This document shows, in pieces, positions 33,250 through 46,679 of a DNA stretch of 64,000 nt (position 1 is the first letter of the stretch; each line of letters opens with the position of its first letter). Source of the stretch: Glossina fuscipes (lineage: Eukaryota > Arthropoda > Insecta > Diptera > Glossinidae); NCBI RefSeq assembly GCF_014805625.2, contig NW_023998459.1, positions 1,545,934-1,609,933 of the forward strand, read 5' to 3'. Below the pieces are notes generated by a model. It searched no databases, had not been told where the DNA came from, and saw only the letters and a program-made list of their open reading frames with translations. A program made the translations under genes and the position numbers.

Positions 33250-34145
33250 GACAGCAGAACCTATAAGAAAGAAACAATTAAAAGCACGTTAGAAGAATTA
33301 GAAAGTTACAAAACAATAGTCCATACTATATTAGAAACTAATACAAGACCAGAACAACCAGAATTATTAAAAAAAATACAAACATTTAAGCAGAAATATA
33401 AAAAAGAAAAAGAATTATTAGAAATTGGAGCGACCAAAGAATCTCTAGAAGACATAAATCCCAGCAAGATAGAAAGTATCATACAAACAAAAATGGATTT
33501 CAAACTATAAACAGCCTCCAAGTCCATACTCACATATTCTGGTAGTTATAAGGATATCAACTGCTTCATAAAAGTTGTTGAAATAATATATAAAACCCTA
33601 AAAGAAGAAGCCCAACAACAATTCTTCTACTGCAAACTGTCCTCAAATGTTCAAACAGCCTTTGCAAATGATACCCCAAGAACACTACAAGAATTAAAAG
33701 CCAAACTCGAATATAAACATAAATCAAGCCAAACAATACCACAACTACTTTCAATATTAAGCCAAACAACTCAAAAATGTACTATCACAGGTTTCAAAGT
33801 CAAAATATTAAACATAATAGCAGATCTAAATAATCTTCAAATCAAAGAACTCGGTCCCAACCTCACTAACGAACAAAAATCTGTGATTACCGATATCAAC
33901 GATACGTACGCCTTAACCATATTCAAAAACGGTCTCGACGACTACATTAAACCCACTATCTTCGCGGTCCAACCAAAAACCTTTTCCGAAGCAATTAATA
34001 TTGCGCTACGATATGAAAGTGCGACCTAAACAAATTCACAGGTAATGAGAATAAATTACCAAAAGAAAAATTCGCATAAAGAACAACGATTCCAACAAAT
34101 ACTAAAATCCATAAAACTAGACACTAAACGATCTCCTGAAAAAAG
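33250..34145 (+). pseudogene. Gag of the gypsy element
   Basis: Nearly continuous frame with one stop near 33508 and one near 34027. The N-terminal half is Lys/Glu-rich and coiled-coil-like (LLKKIQTFKQKYKKEKELLE); the C-terminal half carries the capsid-like block ending TFSEAINIALRYES. No CCHC knuckle is visible, as in errantivirus Gag. It would form the intracellular particle. Confidence 0.65.
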
Positions 34146-34149
34146 GTAA

Positions 34150-34625
34150 AGACTTCGAATGGACCAACCTAACAAGCATTCTTAGAACTCAAAAACAAAC
34201 TGATGTCACCACCCATATTACAATATCCAAACTTCAATGAACCCTTTATTTTAACAACTGATGCATCAAATTACGCCTTAGGAGCAGTACTATCCCAAGG
34301 AGAAATAGGTAAAGACTTACCTATCGCATACGCAAGCAAATCCCTAAACAAACATGAAAAAATGAACCAATTATAAAAAAAGAACTGCTCGCAATCCACT
34401 TTGGAATAACACATTTCAGACCCTACTAATTAGGCAAAAAATTCACAGTGATAAGTGATCACAGACCATTAGTAACACTATTCTCCCACAAAAACCCCAC
34501 CTCAAAATTAACTAGAATAAGAAAAGAATTATCGGATTACGATTTCGACATAAATTATAAAAAGGTTCAGGTAACACTAACGCTGAAGCCTTATCAAGGA
34601 TAAATATAAATTCTGATATATTAAA
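34150..34625 (+). pseudogene. RT connection and RNase H domain
   Basis: Starts with the RT end (FEW...L...L.SPPILQYPNF), then ILTTDASNYALGAVLSQ (first RNase H Asp), IAYASKSLNKHE, KELLAIHFGI (the conserved Glu), FTVISDHRPL (third acid) and TNAEALSRI. Broken by a stop after NQL near 34373, a stop after FRPY near 34426, and a frameshift near 34563. Confidence 0.8.
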
Positions 34626-34629
34626 AGAG

Positions 34630-35830
34630 ATGATTCCAATATGCAAAGAAGAAGACCAAGAACGGATAAAAAAGACGTTAGTCATTATCAGAAGCAAATC
34701 GGCAAAAGAAAATACAAACAATAGACAATTAAGTACGTGGGAATGCACGCCAATAAATGACATTAAGAACACAAGAAAATTAGAATTTAAATTCGAAAGC
34801 GATATAGAAGATACAACAATTGAAAATGCTAAAGAATTAAACTGCACACGTATGAGATGCAATGTGTATCCAAACCATTTCGATGCGCTCTTGGAAAAAT
34901 TGACATCAAAACTGAACAAGTTAAATTTCTTAGACTATGCATTAAGTCTACAAGATGATATATTTAAATACATATCCAAAGAGATATTAAAGGAAAAATT
35001 GAACAATATTAAAAGAAACCGCATAAATATACTATTATACAAAGAAAGAGAAAGAATATACGATGATGAAGAAAATTAATAGTAGAATACCACACTTGCC
35101 CACACTCAGGACATTTCGGAATAAGAAAAACATTCCAAAAATTAAGCCAAAAACTAACAAAATATATAATCGCACATCCTATTGAAGATAAAAGAGCAAA
35201 ATCAATTGCCAAAATATTAACAGAAGAGGTAATACTTAAATAACATTAAAATCCGACAGAGTTCAACAATGAATTAATAAAAGAAATTTGTCTATTGCTA
35301 AATATCAAACAAAAGTTCTCAACACCCTACCACCACGAAACTTTACAATAGAAAGAAATGACACGAACGAATACTTTCTAGCCCTTGCAACAAACAATGA
35401 TTGGGACAAATGGACACTATACTACACTTTTGCGTATAACACTTCCCCTCGCGTAGAAACACAATATACCCCTTTTAAACTGATATACGGAAAATTGCCA
35501 TACGACGAAAAAATATTAGATTCGAATTCTACATACAAACCAGAAAACTGCATAAATGAGCTAAAAAGAAAGCTAAAATACGCTCTAGAAAAAACAAAAG
35601 TAGCAAGAACAAAACTGTCAGAAGAAAAATACACAAATCCAATTGATATAAATATAGGAAAACAAATTTTATTAAAGAAACATAACAGAAAAAGATTGGA
35701 TAAACCATATTAAGGCCACTAAAAGTAATAGATGTAAAAGACTCCAATGTAACTATACAAATTAAAGACAAGCCAAAAACTATACATAAAAATTTAATTA
35801 AGAAATACTGTATGATAGATTTAAACTAAA
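34630..35830 (+). pseudogene. RNase H-integrase spacer and integrase
   Basis: An open 149-codon frame (34630-35079) is the poorly conserved spacer. HTCPHSGHFGIRKTFQKL near 35086-35140 is the first half of the HHCC zinc finger. After a gap come the core end (NNELIKEICLLLNIKQKFSTPYH near 35267-35335), NTSPRVETQYTPFKLIYG and a C-terminal region ending near 35830. The DD part of the DDE catalytic triad is deleted. Confidence 0.75.
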
Positions 35831-38800
35831 TTTAATTAAAAAATACAAAAAGTATAAATCTAATTAAAACTAGAAATGCAAAAACTATAAAAATTTAGAA
35901 CTACGAACCAAATATAATTAAAATCTATGTGTGCAAAGCTATAAGTATAAACTAAATACATAAGAATTTACTTAAATTAACTAATTAAAAACTACCGTTT
36001 ACTTTGTTAAAATTCTCTTGCATGACAGAAAATTGTTAACGTCTTTCAACATGTCATGTCTTGAAGCTTAAGGAATTCTGAATGTTTACGCATATTCAAA
36101 GAAAAGTAGTACTAATCGGTTTATGGGAAGTAAATCTGCCAGGGAGAAGGGAAGTAATGGCAGAATAGGCGGACGGGTCCGTATGTGTAAACTTGAATGG
36201 ACCGTCACATATAAAGTTAGCTGGTATGTCTTCGAATGCGATAACACTCCTGCTTTCGTTATAATTTTAGCAAAAAGATTAGGAGAAGTTGCAATACGTA
36301 AAAAAGAAGATTTAACGGTGGAAAACGATTAATGTATGGTACGTGGATATAATTTAATCAATTGTGGAACCATACAAACCTCTGACTTTGGTCCTCACGG
36401 CTGTTTCTCCCGCTACAGTAACACTACTTCAGTTTTAGTCCTTTTCCAATACGTTTCGGAATTATTTTTCTTTTGCCTACGATGGCGGATTACAGGTAGA
36501 AAAGATTTTCATATTTACATTTGAAAAGCCGCCCTCTGTATTTTTATTAATTTGTTGCGCTATTGCTTCTTTGACAATTGGTATTACTTTCCGTATCGCT
36601 TCTGCTGGATTATTCTCTTAAAATCTGTCAACTTCCTTCAAACTACTTATAAAAGCGATCATTGCTTTTTTTTCCTTTATTATTCACACTTTAAATTCAT
36701 TGTCGTAATTCCTGTTTCTGGGTGAACTTCATGAGGCATGATATTTTTTTCTTTAATTTTTCGCAAAAAATTCTGTCTTGTCAGGAAAGGCGTTTAAGAT
36801 CACTAATTATGTTAACAGGAAAACAAAACTATGAAAATTAGAAAAACTAAATTTTATCATCAAAAAAAGCAAAAAAAGAATAAAATAAAATAAAAAGAGT
36901 GAAATTTAGTGGTTTCTGCAGTAATTAAAAGAACATTTTCCATTCCGTGGATTTTGAATGAAGCACAATTGGCACATTAATTAAACTTGCTAATATGTGA
37001 GCATGATTTCTCTGTTGTAAACAACGAAAAAAATGCAAAAAGAAAAGTATGAAGGAATTCATAAGGATGCGAGTAAAATAAAAGAAGAGATTTCCGCTTA
37101 CAAGAATGTTCAGTCTTTCTTAAGTAACAATCGTGCAAGAAATAAAAGTTTAATTTAATGCTTCTAAAAAAAACTTGTGTTCAAAAACCGCCGCATAGGT
37201 TTACATAATAAGGGGCCACCATTGATCTAATCTGTTAAAAAAAAGACAAGTGCATGAAAGTTCTCTATGGGAGATAAAACAATCAGAGATTGAAAAGCAC
37301 CGTGTATGAGAACACCTTAATACCTTAATCCCTTAATTATTTATACAATTAATATTTTTACTAAGATTCTAGTTTACAATTGTCTGATATGTATGCCGTT
37401 TTAATGTTATATATATAGACCAGAGAAGAAGAATTAATAGTTGTGAACCATTAGTACGTACACAGGTGTCTTATGTGTAACAACGTACATGTTAAACGTA
37501 GCTTTGATACAACACGGTTCAAAAATTGCGAATTATATAACAAGCAACTTTGAAAAGCTGAAATTTTTGATGAAAATTAACTTTGAGGTCGCCATTATTC
37601 TTTTTTAATTATATGTTCTCAATTCTTACATTCCATGCTATTTTTGTTATAAAAACTTAAATAAAATTTCTTTTTCATTTGCTTGTATACTTGGAACGAA
37701 ATTAACGTTGTCACAATATTTTACCCTCTAAAGCTCGGTTCCGATGTAAAACGGCACATATTGCCCTGATTTACATTATATATCTAAGTTGAATTTATTC
37801 TATATTATATCTTATTTTAAATAAAATAATAAGGAAGTTTCGTAAAGATATTTTCAATACAGCGCGGTAGAAACATAAGAGAGTGCATGTATACCTTTCA
37901 ATATTGTCTATACAATATATTAAGTGCATAATATGTTCACATAACGACTAATTTTCTTCTGTGATTTGAAAGAGCTGCTCCTGCTAAATAATATAATGCC
38001 TAATAATGCGTTTCATTTATGGCGTAACTTTGATGGTCTATAGTTCTGCTAATAGTTAAAAACCGAATGTATTCAGTATACTCAAATATCTTTTAGTCAC
38101 GTAGTCATGTAGAGGTGATTTGAAAGGAGTGCTGTGAAACTCATTTGTTTCAATCTATTATCAAAAGACCGCGGAGGTCCTATAATTATGCCGCAATGAT
38201 TTTGTCTGAAAAATGCAATAAGTTTATCGATCAATACACAAGATACTTACGACAGAAAAAAATTAAATAGCGCGAAGTCGTAATAGATTTGAATGAATTT
38301 AAAAACAAAGCCTAATTAAAACAAAACTAGCTTAAAACATTAACCTTTTTTTGGTTCTTCGAGCCGGATTAATACTAACAGAGTCTACCACAAACACCAC
38401 TTTCAGAAGATGAGGTACCTCTTTATCACCATCGGGTTATATTTTAGTTGCAAGCATACGACGTAAGCTCAACATAAGTGATGCAGGAACATGGAGATAT
38501 ACATATGCGTTTTCTGGGTCAGATAGATACATAAAGAAATCGCACTAAATTTTTTTCATTCGGTAACTCCAAGTTGCTAAATAATCATTTTGATCATTTT
38601 TGATTATACTCCATAAAAGCATCAGTAACGATAACGCATGTATATCGCGCAACTAATATTAACAAATAGCAGTTCGAATTTAACGAGCAGAATTTTGAAG
38701 ATGTAATTTTTTCTACCGGAAAATTTTTGTAAACACGAACTGGAGTTGGAAATTCTCAGAGGATTTCCTAGGTGTACATTATGACAAATGGTAGTTACTT

Positions 38801-39439
38801 TGGTCTTACCTAAAACCATCGGTCTGTAATTAATTAGAGGATTCAGCTACTGCCATAATTCATCTTTATAATTCTATACGAATGCTAACATTAACCTAAC
38901 TGTAAGCTTAACTTATGCTAAGAACGTTATGTGGAATATAGTAAAGCTTTGCGCTCTCAAACATTAAATATTATCTCAATATAATAAAACTCCATATAAT
39001 AATAGCAGTCATCGTAGCCAACATAACATGGCACTTCTTAACATCATTAAAGCCTGGAAATTCTCAGAATGGAGTAGAGCAAAATGTAGTTAAACTGTGT
39101 ATACCACCTCGTCCTCTGAGGTTGTTAGTCGAATCGCGAAGATCTCCTAATTTATCATCCCTATTTAAATTCCTCTACGGATACTGTCACGAATGATGCC
39201 GCTCTGAAGAGGTTCGACCCTCAAAGAAGAAGAGTTGCGTTCTTTTTCTCTACACTTCTGTTCGAAATCAAACTAGTACTGCGGGTTGGTTAATTGATGA
39301 CCATCGAAGTTTGTAAGCTGATTTAATTTGAAGATGATTTGAAGCCCGCCCTTTCCATTATATTTCGGACTTTACTTTAGCTATGTTAAAGGCGATAGCG
39401 TGCCTACAATATCGATAAGAAAGATGAACTAAGAAGAGT
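35831..39439. other. Unassigned AT-rich stretch, 3.6 kb
   Basis: No element or gene recognised. A minus-strand stretch at about 36535-36680 (ENNPAEAIRKVIPIVKEAI) is protein-like with one stop. Open frames at 36123-36332 and 38622-38819 carry no motif. Confidence 0.35.
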
Positions 39440-40255
39440 TCTAAAAAAAAATATTTCAAAAACAACAAGGCCATGGGACACAATAGAATACCGGTAGATA
39501 TTATAAAACTGTTAACATCAACTGTACGTAAAGACAATAATCTAAATATGCTGCATAAACTATTTAATGAAATCTACGGCACAAGAATTTATCGTGACGA
39601 CTGGCTAAAATCATCAATAACATCTGTTATGCGGACGATGCAATTATCCTAGGAGATAGTAAGCAGGATACGCAGACTATGCTTCAAGCTGTAACTAATC
39701 GAAATAGTAACTTTGGGTTTAATCTATATATAAGCAAAACCAAATTTATGATTATAAATCGATCAAAAACTCCATATGCGAGTGATACTCTATTATTAAT
39801 AACCAAAATGTAGAAAAGAGGTCAAAGTTTTTATACATTTTTATACATTCGTTCATATTGCACGAAGACTGGAACAGCCACATAGAAATGGGAAGAAAAG
39901 TAGAACTGGCTATATCATCGCACTCAAAACATGAAATAATTTTAGGAACCTTTCGCCTTCGTTTCGTGAAATTTTTTGTATGGCCCGTGTTCTTGTATAG
40001 TCTAGAATCGTGGACATCATAAACCAGTTCAATGAACAGACTGGAAATCTTTGAGATGTTGTGTTACCGTAGGATTTTAAAAACGTCGTGGGTAGATCGC
40101 TTAATGTTGAATTCCTGAAGAGTAAAGCTTGGCCGTGAGCTTTCGAAAAAACGAAAGATATGGTACGTTAAGAAACATATGCGTAATATTTGAAATTGGA
40201 CATAGGCAAAATCATACTCAGAGCAAGGTGCAAGGTAATAATATAACTTAGTGCA
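39440..40255 (+). mobile_element. RTE-type non-LTR RT fragment
   Basis: KAMGHNRIPVDIIKLL with NEIYGTRIYRDDWLKSS is the RT finger block of RTE-like elements. After a deletion come YADDAIILGDS (catalytic), FGFNLYISKTKFMI, and, in changing frames, the HEDW...H block, WPVLLYSLESW-like wording, MNRLEIFEMLCYR-like wording and KTSWVD. The order is right and the frames shift at least four times. Endonuclease is not seen. Inactive. Confidence 0.75.
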
Positions 40256-42335
40256 CAATAATATCACGAGTTGTAAAAAACAACGCATGTTTAACACAAC
40301 GCTGTGAGGAACATTTGTAAAGGAGCTCCCATATATGGTGATGTCGTCGTTGTCCATTTTGATGTTTTGGTAAAAAAACAAAAGAGATTTGTCTACTAAG
40401 CCTTTAGCAGGACTATACTGCTCAGCGTTTTGATCCACTCCCCCTGCTATTACTTGCGTACCGCTGAACCCCCTGTCAAGCTACCAGGAGCGGTCTCCTT
40501 CCACTTTGCCTGAGGTTTCCATTTTCAAGTCGAACGTTCACAAACACTATTTTCTTTCCTCAACCTTCTCTTCATACACTTCTTTTGGATCGCCACCTGT
40601 TCACCTGTGTAGTGAAAACACAATCAAAAGGTTCGTTTTGATGATTATTTATTAATGAGTACTTTACATCTGACTATCTTACTATCTAACTTTACTGAAC
40701 TGTGGTCAGTAATTTATGTAATAACTTATTATGATAACTTAAGCAAAATAGTGGAATTAAGCTAGGCTATTACTAAAGTTACATGTAAAGCTAGATTCCG
40801 TTATATTAACTAGGTCATAGCTTGACTTGCAGTATGTGGAAACATGTAGGACAGATCTTAACTAGGTTATAGCTACGTTTACATTATGTGGAAATATAAT
40901 AACGTGTGAACTAAGCATAAATGATTATTGAATGGGTAGATGACGATAAATCGATAATGCTGCACCTGATAACAGTAACATTAAACCGACTAAGTGATAA
41001 ACTTGCCCTTCAAGTTTGATTATTTTCGTTAGTTATCACGTACGACGAGTATGTCTCCTCCAAATGATGTCATTTGAATTATCTACATTGTCCATGAAGC
41101 GCTTTCTTTTATATAAAATGTCCACACTTTATGGTCTTTTTCATTTAAGAAAACGAAGCTCGGAAGAAATGCACTCCAAGCATTTGGTGTCGTCGCGCGT
41201 TGTATCGGTCGAATGCAACTTTGAAGAAAATTAAAGGAATTTTTAAATATGTAAATTAAATTTTTATTTGTTACTATTTTCTAATAATTATGAGTTGTCG
41301 TATATGTTAAAATATATTTCAGCACGCCGCCTCAATTTATTAAATTATTAAAGCGAATTTATCAAAACAAAAGGAGTGTTTAGTTTTGTAGACAGGTTCA
41401 GTTAATGAATCAGCAACCGCCAATAAAAATTCTCTGTAGCATATCTAAAGGGCTCTTACCGAAGTGTGTGTAGCTCGCCGAAATTGGGGGGGTTCATAAT
41501 AGAAATTTGCCCTAAAGAATTTTTATAATATGTAAGTGATGTAAGTGGAAGTGTAGTGTATGTGAGCGTGTAATGTGTAATCTTACTTCGCCAGCCAGAA
41601 CCACCCAACAATCTAGTTAACTGGCATTCTAATAACTAAAATAAACAATATGAATGTTTACAAAACAAATCATATAATTATTGATTATTTTCCAAATTAA
41701 TACTAATTAAGTTAAATTTAAATTATTTAATTAACATTAACGTAAAACTCACCCAAATTGAAAAGTCGCCGAATGTACATTCGTGTTTACACAAAAAAAC
41801 TATATATTATAGATTAAATATTACAATATTATAAATTTTTTTTTTTTCTAAAAATACTAAACTATTAAAAGCTGCAGAAATGATGTGGACGGTTTGCTGG
41901 TAGACTTATTGATACGGATGTTTTATCCCATGGGGGTCTTTGAGTTTGAGTTTGCATGGATTTTTATTATGAGTTCTGCTGTGTAGATCCACGCAATTGT
42001 ACGGGATTTTGTAATATCCAATAGGCCCCTTCACATTGGTTTGCAGCGGTTCCGTAATGTTTCTAACAAATTTTTCAATCGTTTTTTATTTCTTTTATAA
42101 ACAAAGGTTACAATTGCTTTTCAGTTAATTTATTAACAAATTTTATAATTTTTTTTCACTTCTTTCATTAACAATTGATAAGAATTAATTTTAAAGTCTT
42201 TTTAAAGGAAAAATTTACTATTAGAAATTAAAAAACATTTTTTTTCTTTTTTGTTTACAAAAAAAAATTGTGAACGTCAAAATTTTCTTTCCTTCCCAAA
42301 TTCCAATGACTAATCACTTCAAACTCAAAGTGAGA
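40256..42335. other. Unassigned; possible LTR-like sequence
   Basis: 40440-40640 is GC-richer and 41480-41600 has a GTAAGTG/GTGTA-rich stretch, but no repeat partner was found. A minus-strand open frame at 40064-40438 is unsupported. Confidence 0.3.
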
Positions 42336-43010
42336 ACTCCCCCATTGACAAACAAAAAAAATCAATCGCCTACTCATTTTCCTACACCGTTTCTTCAGTG
42401 AGCAGATATTCTTAGATGATTGATTTTTGTTCCTCAGGTTTCTCGTACATAAAATGAAGCTCTTCGAAATGTATCTCTCTATGTTATGTATGTTTTTTGT
42501 ACAATCCGGTTGACTTGTGGAGATTTTTGACCAAATCTGTCATTTCTACCTCCAACCCGATACAATGTTTTGGTTATCCCAAGACTTTTAAATCGAATTT
42601 TTTTGTTTTTGCTCAATGCGTTTATAAATCTTTCGGTCTAGTAAGAATCATTTGAAGCAATAATAATATCATCAACACAAAGAACACTGATTATTAGTCC
42701 ATTTTCGTTATTAGGGTAATAAACACATTAAACATGTCTTGGTTCGGTTTCGGAGTCAACCCGAATTTTGTATTAATTACGTGATCAATTTTCATGAAAC
42801 ATTGCGTTCTATAACTTTCTTTATTGAACTTACATACTTTATGATTCTTATTTTCTGCAATAAAGCGTTCAGGCTGTTTCATATAGATTATTTTGCTTAG
42901 ATCATTTAAGAATGCATTTGGGACGTCTTACTTCAAATTGTTTAACACGCCTAACGCATATCACATCATATTGATGTTTGTCGAATTATAAAAACAAACG
43001 TGTCAACAGT
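42336..43010 (-). mobile_element. Ty1/copia RT fragment
   Basis: Minus-strand reading gives, across two frames, TSQM/VPNAFLND (for DVKTAFLNG) and IYMKQPERFIAENK-HKVCK (the copia hallmark), CFMKIDHVI, FGLTPKPNQ, then SVFFVLMI in place of the YVDD catalytic strand, KDFDLKVLG-like wording, and KHCIGLEVEM. These are consecutive RT blocks of copia-group elements. The YVDD Asp pair is gone and many stops are present. RNase H and LTRs not identified. Confidence 0.8.
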
Positions 43011-43560
43011 TTTACGTAAATCTATGAGTTGTCAGGTACAACTCTTTATTAATAAGTTGTATTTATCTTACATATATCGTATCATTCTTTCGGTTTTCTT
43101 GATGATAAAGTTTCTTCCACAATCTTAGGATTGATTACATTTTCACACATTACGTTTACATTATCTGTGTTACTTCTCATAATATAAAACAACGTAGTTG
43201 ATTTGTGTTCTGAGTACTGCGGGTTTCCTTTTCGTCTGTGATTTTTTAATTGTTTCGGTGATTTTGTACATTTAGCTCGCGTCCTTTCAGTGTTTTTGCT
43301 AAAACTGGTTATCGCGGATATCGCGTATACCGTATGTGCTTTTGTTTCCTTCATATATAATATAAAAAATAAAAGAAATAAAAAAAGAAAAATAAAAATA
43401 AAAGAATTGAAAACAAATGACATTTTCCTTTACTAATTAATAGGCAATCATAAAGCATAATGGCCCTGGGGCAACTGATGCTAGCATAACAATTTTACAA
43501 ACAAGTCCTCTTGCTATAAAAAAGCCTTATCTAGATTCTAGGCGATGGGAAATCACGTGT
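43011..43560 (-). other. Unassigned; open frame in the copia orientation
   Basis: A 113-codon minus frame (43082-43423) starts with a hydrophobic run encoded by an A/T-rich tract and continues basic. It lies just upstream of the copia RT on the same strand, where the integrase-RT spacer would be, but shows no diagnostic motif. Confidence 0.25.
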
Positions 43561-43796
43561 CATCGCTGGGAACCCGAGGGCCACCGAAAACCTCATAAAG
43601 TCGAAATCATTAGCTAATCTATGTGCCATTTCCGCTAAATTAGATGACAAACTTAACTCATTTAGAGGTGTACTTCATGCTTAGTGCTTGAAGCACTGAA
43701 GTCTATAAATTCACTGAACTAAATGACGACGGAAAAACCCGCTCTCCTACAGGAAGGATTATTAAGACCGTTGATCGCTATCGATTACCGCAAACT

Positions 43797-44220
43797 GTGA
43801 ATGCGGCTGGTATAATTGTAGAGTGGAACTCTACATCTCAAATGCCAGGAGGTGTAAAAACTGCCAACGCCTGGGTAATACGGCAAAAAGATGCACCAGT
43901 GCTCCATCTTGTGCTAACTGTGGTCTTCCTCCACATGCCGAAAGCTGTGCTCGTAGATTCTGCTAAAATTGCAAAGATCAACACTCGGCGTTAGGCAAAC
44001 AATGCCCACGTTTTAAATGCGTGATATTCTAAAAATCAAAACAGAAAACTATTGTAGCATGGGCGAAGCGCGACGCAGGTACCGGGAAATAAATCTATCT
44101 GGAACCCAAAGAATTAACAAAAGTAATACCTACGTTGCTGTCGCCTCGCAAATCGAGTCTAATAAGCCTTTAACTCCAACTCCTTCCAACGAAAAATCCG
44201 TTCTACCATCATCCAAATAT
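43797..44220 (+). pseudogene. ORF1 with zinc knuckles (I-clade Gag-like)
   Basis: In the frame CT-ACA..., YISNARRCKNCQRLGNTAKRC is knuckle 1, CANCGLPPHAESC knuckle 2, and CxNCKDQHSALGKQC knuckle 3 (a stop replaces one residue at about 43947-43952). Three CCHC knuckles in a row are typical of I- and jockey-clade ORF1 proteins, which bind the element RNA. The published-type longer frames over the same bases are shadows. Frame breaks follow at about 44020. Confidence 0.75.
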
Positions 44221-44629
44221 TAATTTGCGAAACCACTTCCACCACCCGGCACAGATAATATTGAGAAAATCAAAACAACAGCACATATTGGAAAAATTAA
44301 AACAGCAACACGTATGTTAAAATCTAATAAGCTAAATCCATGAAAATCAACAGCTCTAAACTGTAGTCAACAAATTAGAAGTTGTAATGAATCCAATCTT
44401 TCATCCCTTAATCAACCTTCAATTTCAGATTATACACGTGCGTCCACTCGTTGCACTTCAAATGAGAACACTTCAGATAAGAACAAATGATTCACGAAAA
44501 ATTCTTACAGCGACCTTTTGTGACGGAGACGCTGACGTGTCAACTTAACCCACCTATCACCCCGTTTCCATGGAACATTAAGGGACTTATGAATAATTTT
44601 GACGAACTCCTTACATTCATAAGTGATTT

Positions 44630-45320
44630 TAAACTCACCTTTATATTTCTTCAATAAATCCATTGTAGAACCTCTTTTAATCTTATTCTACCCAAATTAT
44701 ACATTGGATAATTCACGAATGCTGATCAGAATGCATAATCCAAACAAGGAGTTGGTGTTTTTATAAAATCAGGTATACCTCACAAACGCATAAATTGAAG
44801 CTCAAATATACAAGCCGGAGGGATACAAATAATGTTAAACATAAAATTTACAGTGCTTTCGCTCTATATCCCACCTTCGCAATCGTTTTCTCAGCAAGAA
44901 CTCTACAATTTATTCTCCGTATTCTCCCCACCATTAATAATATGCGGCGACTTTAATAGTAGGAATACCATCTGGGGCTCAACAGTGAACAACACTCGCG
45001 GTACTGTTTTAGAAAAGGGCTTTTTTCAAAACAATCTTTGCATTTTAAGCGATGGAAAACCAACGCGCTTTTCAGCTCGTCATACTTTTTCACAAGTTGA
45101 TTTAACATGTTGCTCTCCTCCACTTCTTCCTTTGGTTTCCTGGTCTATTTCTGATGATCTACATAATAGTGATGCCTTTCCAATCATAATCGATCTTAAA
45201 CTTGATACTGCTATTATGCCTAAAGCGATTCGCACGGGTGCTCATCTTTCTATTCCACAATCCAACAGCTCTTTTACACGAGCGAGGGTTTTTGGTGGAA
45301 CAACACGCTTTCGTTTTTGA
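44630..45320 (+). pseudogene. ORF2 endonuclease of the I-clade element
   Basis: The clean frame 44832-45320 gives FTVLSLYIPPS, ICGDFNSRNTIWGS (catalytic Asp/Asn), NNLCILSDGKPTRFS, FSQVDLTCCSP, and LVSWSISDDLHNSDAFPI, which carries the SDH-like motif with Ala for His. The first strands lie upstream in other frames. Ends at a TGA at 45318-45320. Confidence 0.8.
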
Positions 45321-45459
45321 GGAAACATAAAATGGATCTATGGCACCGCTTTAAGAGGTGTCCTGATCATGATCATTTGTTATTCTACAAAAAGGCCAAT
45401 GCACTATTTCTAATTACTTTGGACAAATGTAGTGCGAATTCTCCTCTGACAGCAACTTC

Positions 45460-46420
45460 TACAGTACTTTGATCGAAAATAAAAGGACTCCAATTTCTCT
45501 TTCAAATTGTATTGACAGATATGCCACCTTCCTGGAAAATTACATATCTACCTTAGAACTTGAAAGTTGTCTCTCTAAATCGAAGGGGAGGACAACTGGT
45601 CTAGGCTGCATCTCATACCAAATGATCAGAGCGCTGTCTAGTTCAAGTAAAAAGAAATTACTGGACGTATATAATACGGTATTTTTGACTGGCGATATAC
45701 CTTACATGTGGAAACTGGCAGCAGTTGTTCCAATTCCAAAGTCTAAAAATGTCTCCATCCCATCGCATTATCGCCCAATCTTTCTTTTATCTTTCTTTTA
45801 TCTTGCCTCTCAAAGGTATTGGAAAAGATTATGGCATCTAAATTATCTTGGTTCTTGAGCGGGGTAGAAGGTGCATCGACGCTCTGTTACATATTGATTA
45901 TTTTACAAGCGAAGCAATTTCCGAACGAAATCACGTAACAATTCTCTCAATTGATTTCGAAAAAGCATTTGACAGACTTGGTCTTCATGTTATTTTAAGA
46001 CTCTTGAAATAATGGAATGTTAGATCTAAATTTCTCAACTACATCAAATCATTCATGTTGCATCGGCGGTTTAAAGTTAGAATCAACAATCACCTCTCTG
46101 ATTCCTTTCCGCTAATGAATGGCATTCCGCAAGGATTTCCTCTTTCTGTCGCGTTTTTCCAAATCGCCTTCAACGAAATTAGCAAAATTCTTTGCCGTGT
46201 ACCAAGAATGGAATATTATCTCTACGCAGACGATGTATACATTTTTACAAAAGAAAAAGATAGCACGAAGGCAGTCAACATCTTCGAATCTATTGGACGA
46301 AAGATCTCCGCATGGGCAAACTCGTCAGGGGCTAAAATTTCCATACAAAAATCTCAAAAAATGCACAACTGGTCTCCCAACTTTAGAAAATAGGCTTTAT
46401 GAGTTAAAAGCCAATATAGT
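45460..46420 (+). pseudogene. ORF2 reverse transcriptase of the I-clade element
   Basis: Fingers: KGRTTGLGCISYQMIRAL and AAVVPIPKSK near 45585-45745. Palm: SIDFEKAFDRLGLHVI near 45950, NGIPQGFPLS near 46119-46148, and YYLYADDVYIF near 46217-46245 (catalytic YADD). Thumb: ISAWANSSGAKISIQKS. Frames change near 45795, 45875 and 46390. Confidence 0.82.
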
Positions 46421-46679
46421 CCCTAAGCTTCTTAATTCAAACAAATCTTTTCTCGGTGATGACGTGAGAAAGTCGCCATTTGCAATCGACTATTGTTTGT
46501 ACGTCGCAAAGGAGTTGAACATTCCCTCAAAAATTTTCCGCTCTTTTGGTGTTAAACCTCCCTGGATTTTGAAAGACTGCTCTTTTGACATCTCACTGTC
46601 TATGCACAAGAAAGAAGATACTCCAAATTACGTCTTCAGGAATATAATAGCTGAAAAAACCCAAGTACTGGACAGTACT

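Larger units (their letters stand above)
33240..35830 (+). mobile_element. Ty3/gypsy element of 17.6/errantivirus type, RT deleted, LTRs not found
   Basis: Gag at about 33250-34140, then directly the end of RT and RNase H (34150-34620), the RNase H-integrase spacer, the integrase zinc finger and the integrase core to 35830. The gag wording (FKNGLDDYIKP...TFSEAINIALRYE) and integrase tail are typical of the 17.6/297/ZAM branch. Protease and the RT catalytic part are missing, presumably by one deletion near 34145. No env follows and no LTR pair could be matched. Several stops. Inactive. Confidence 0.8.
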
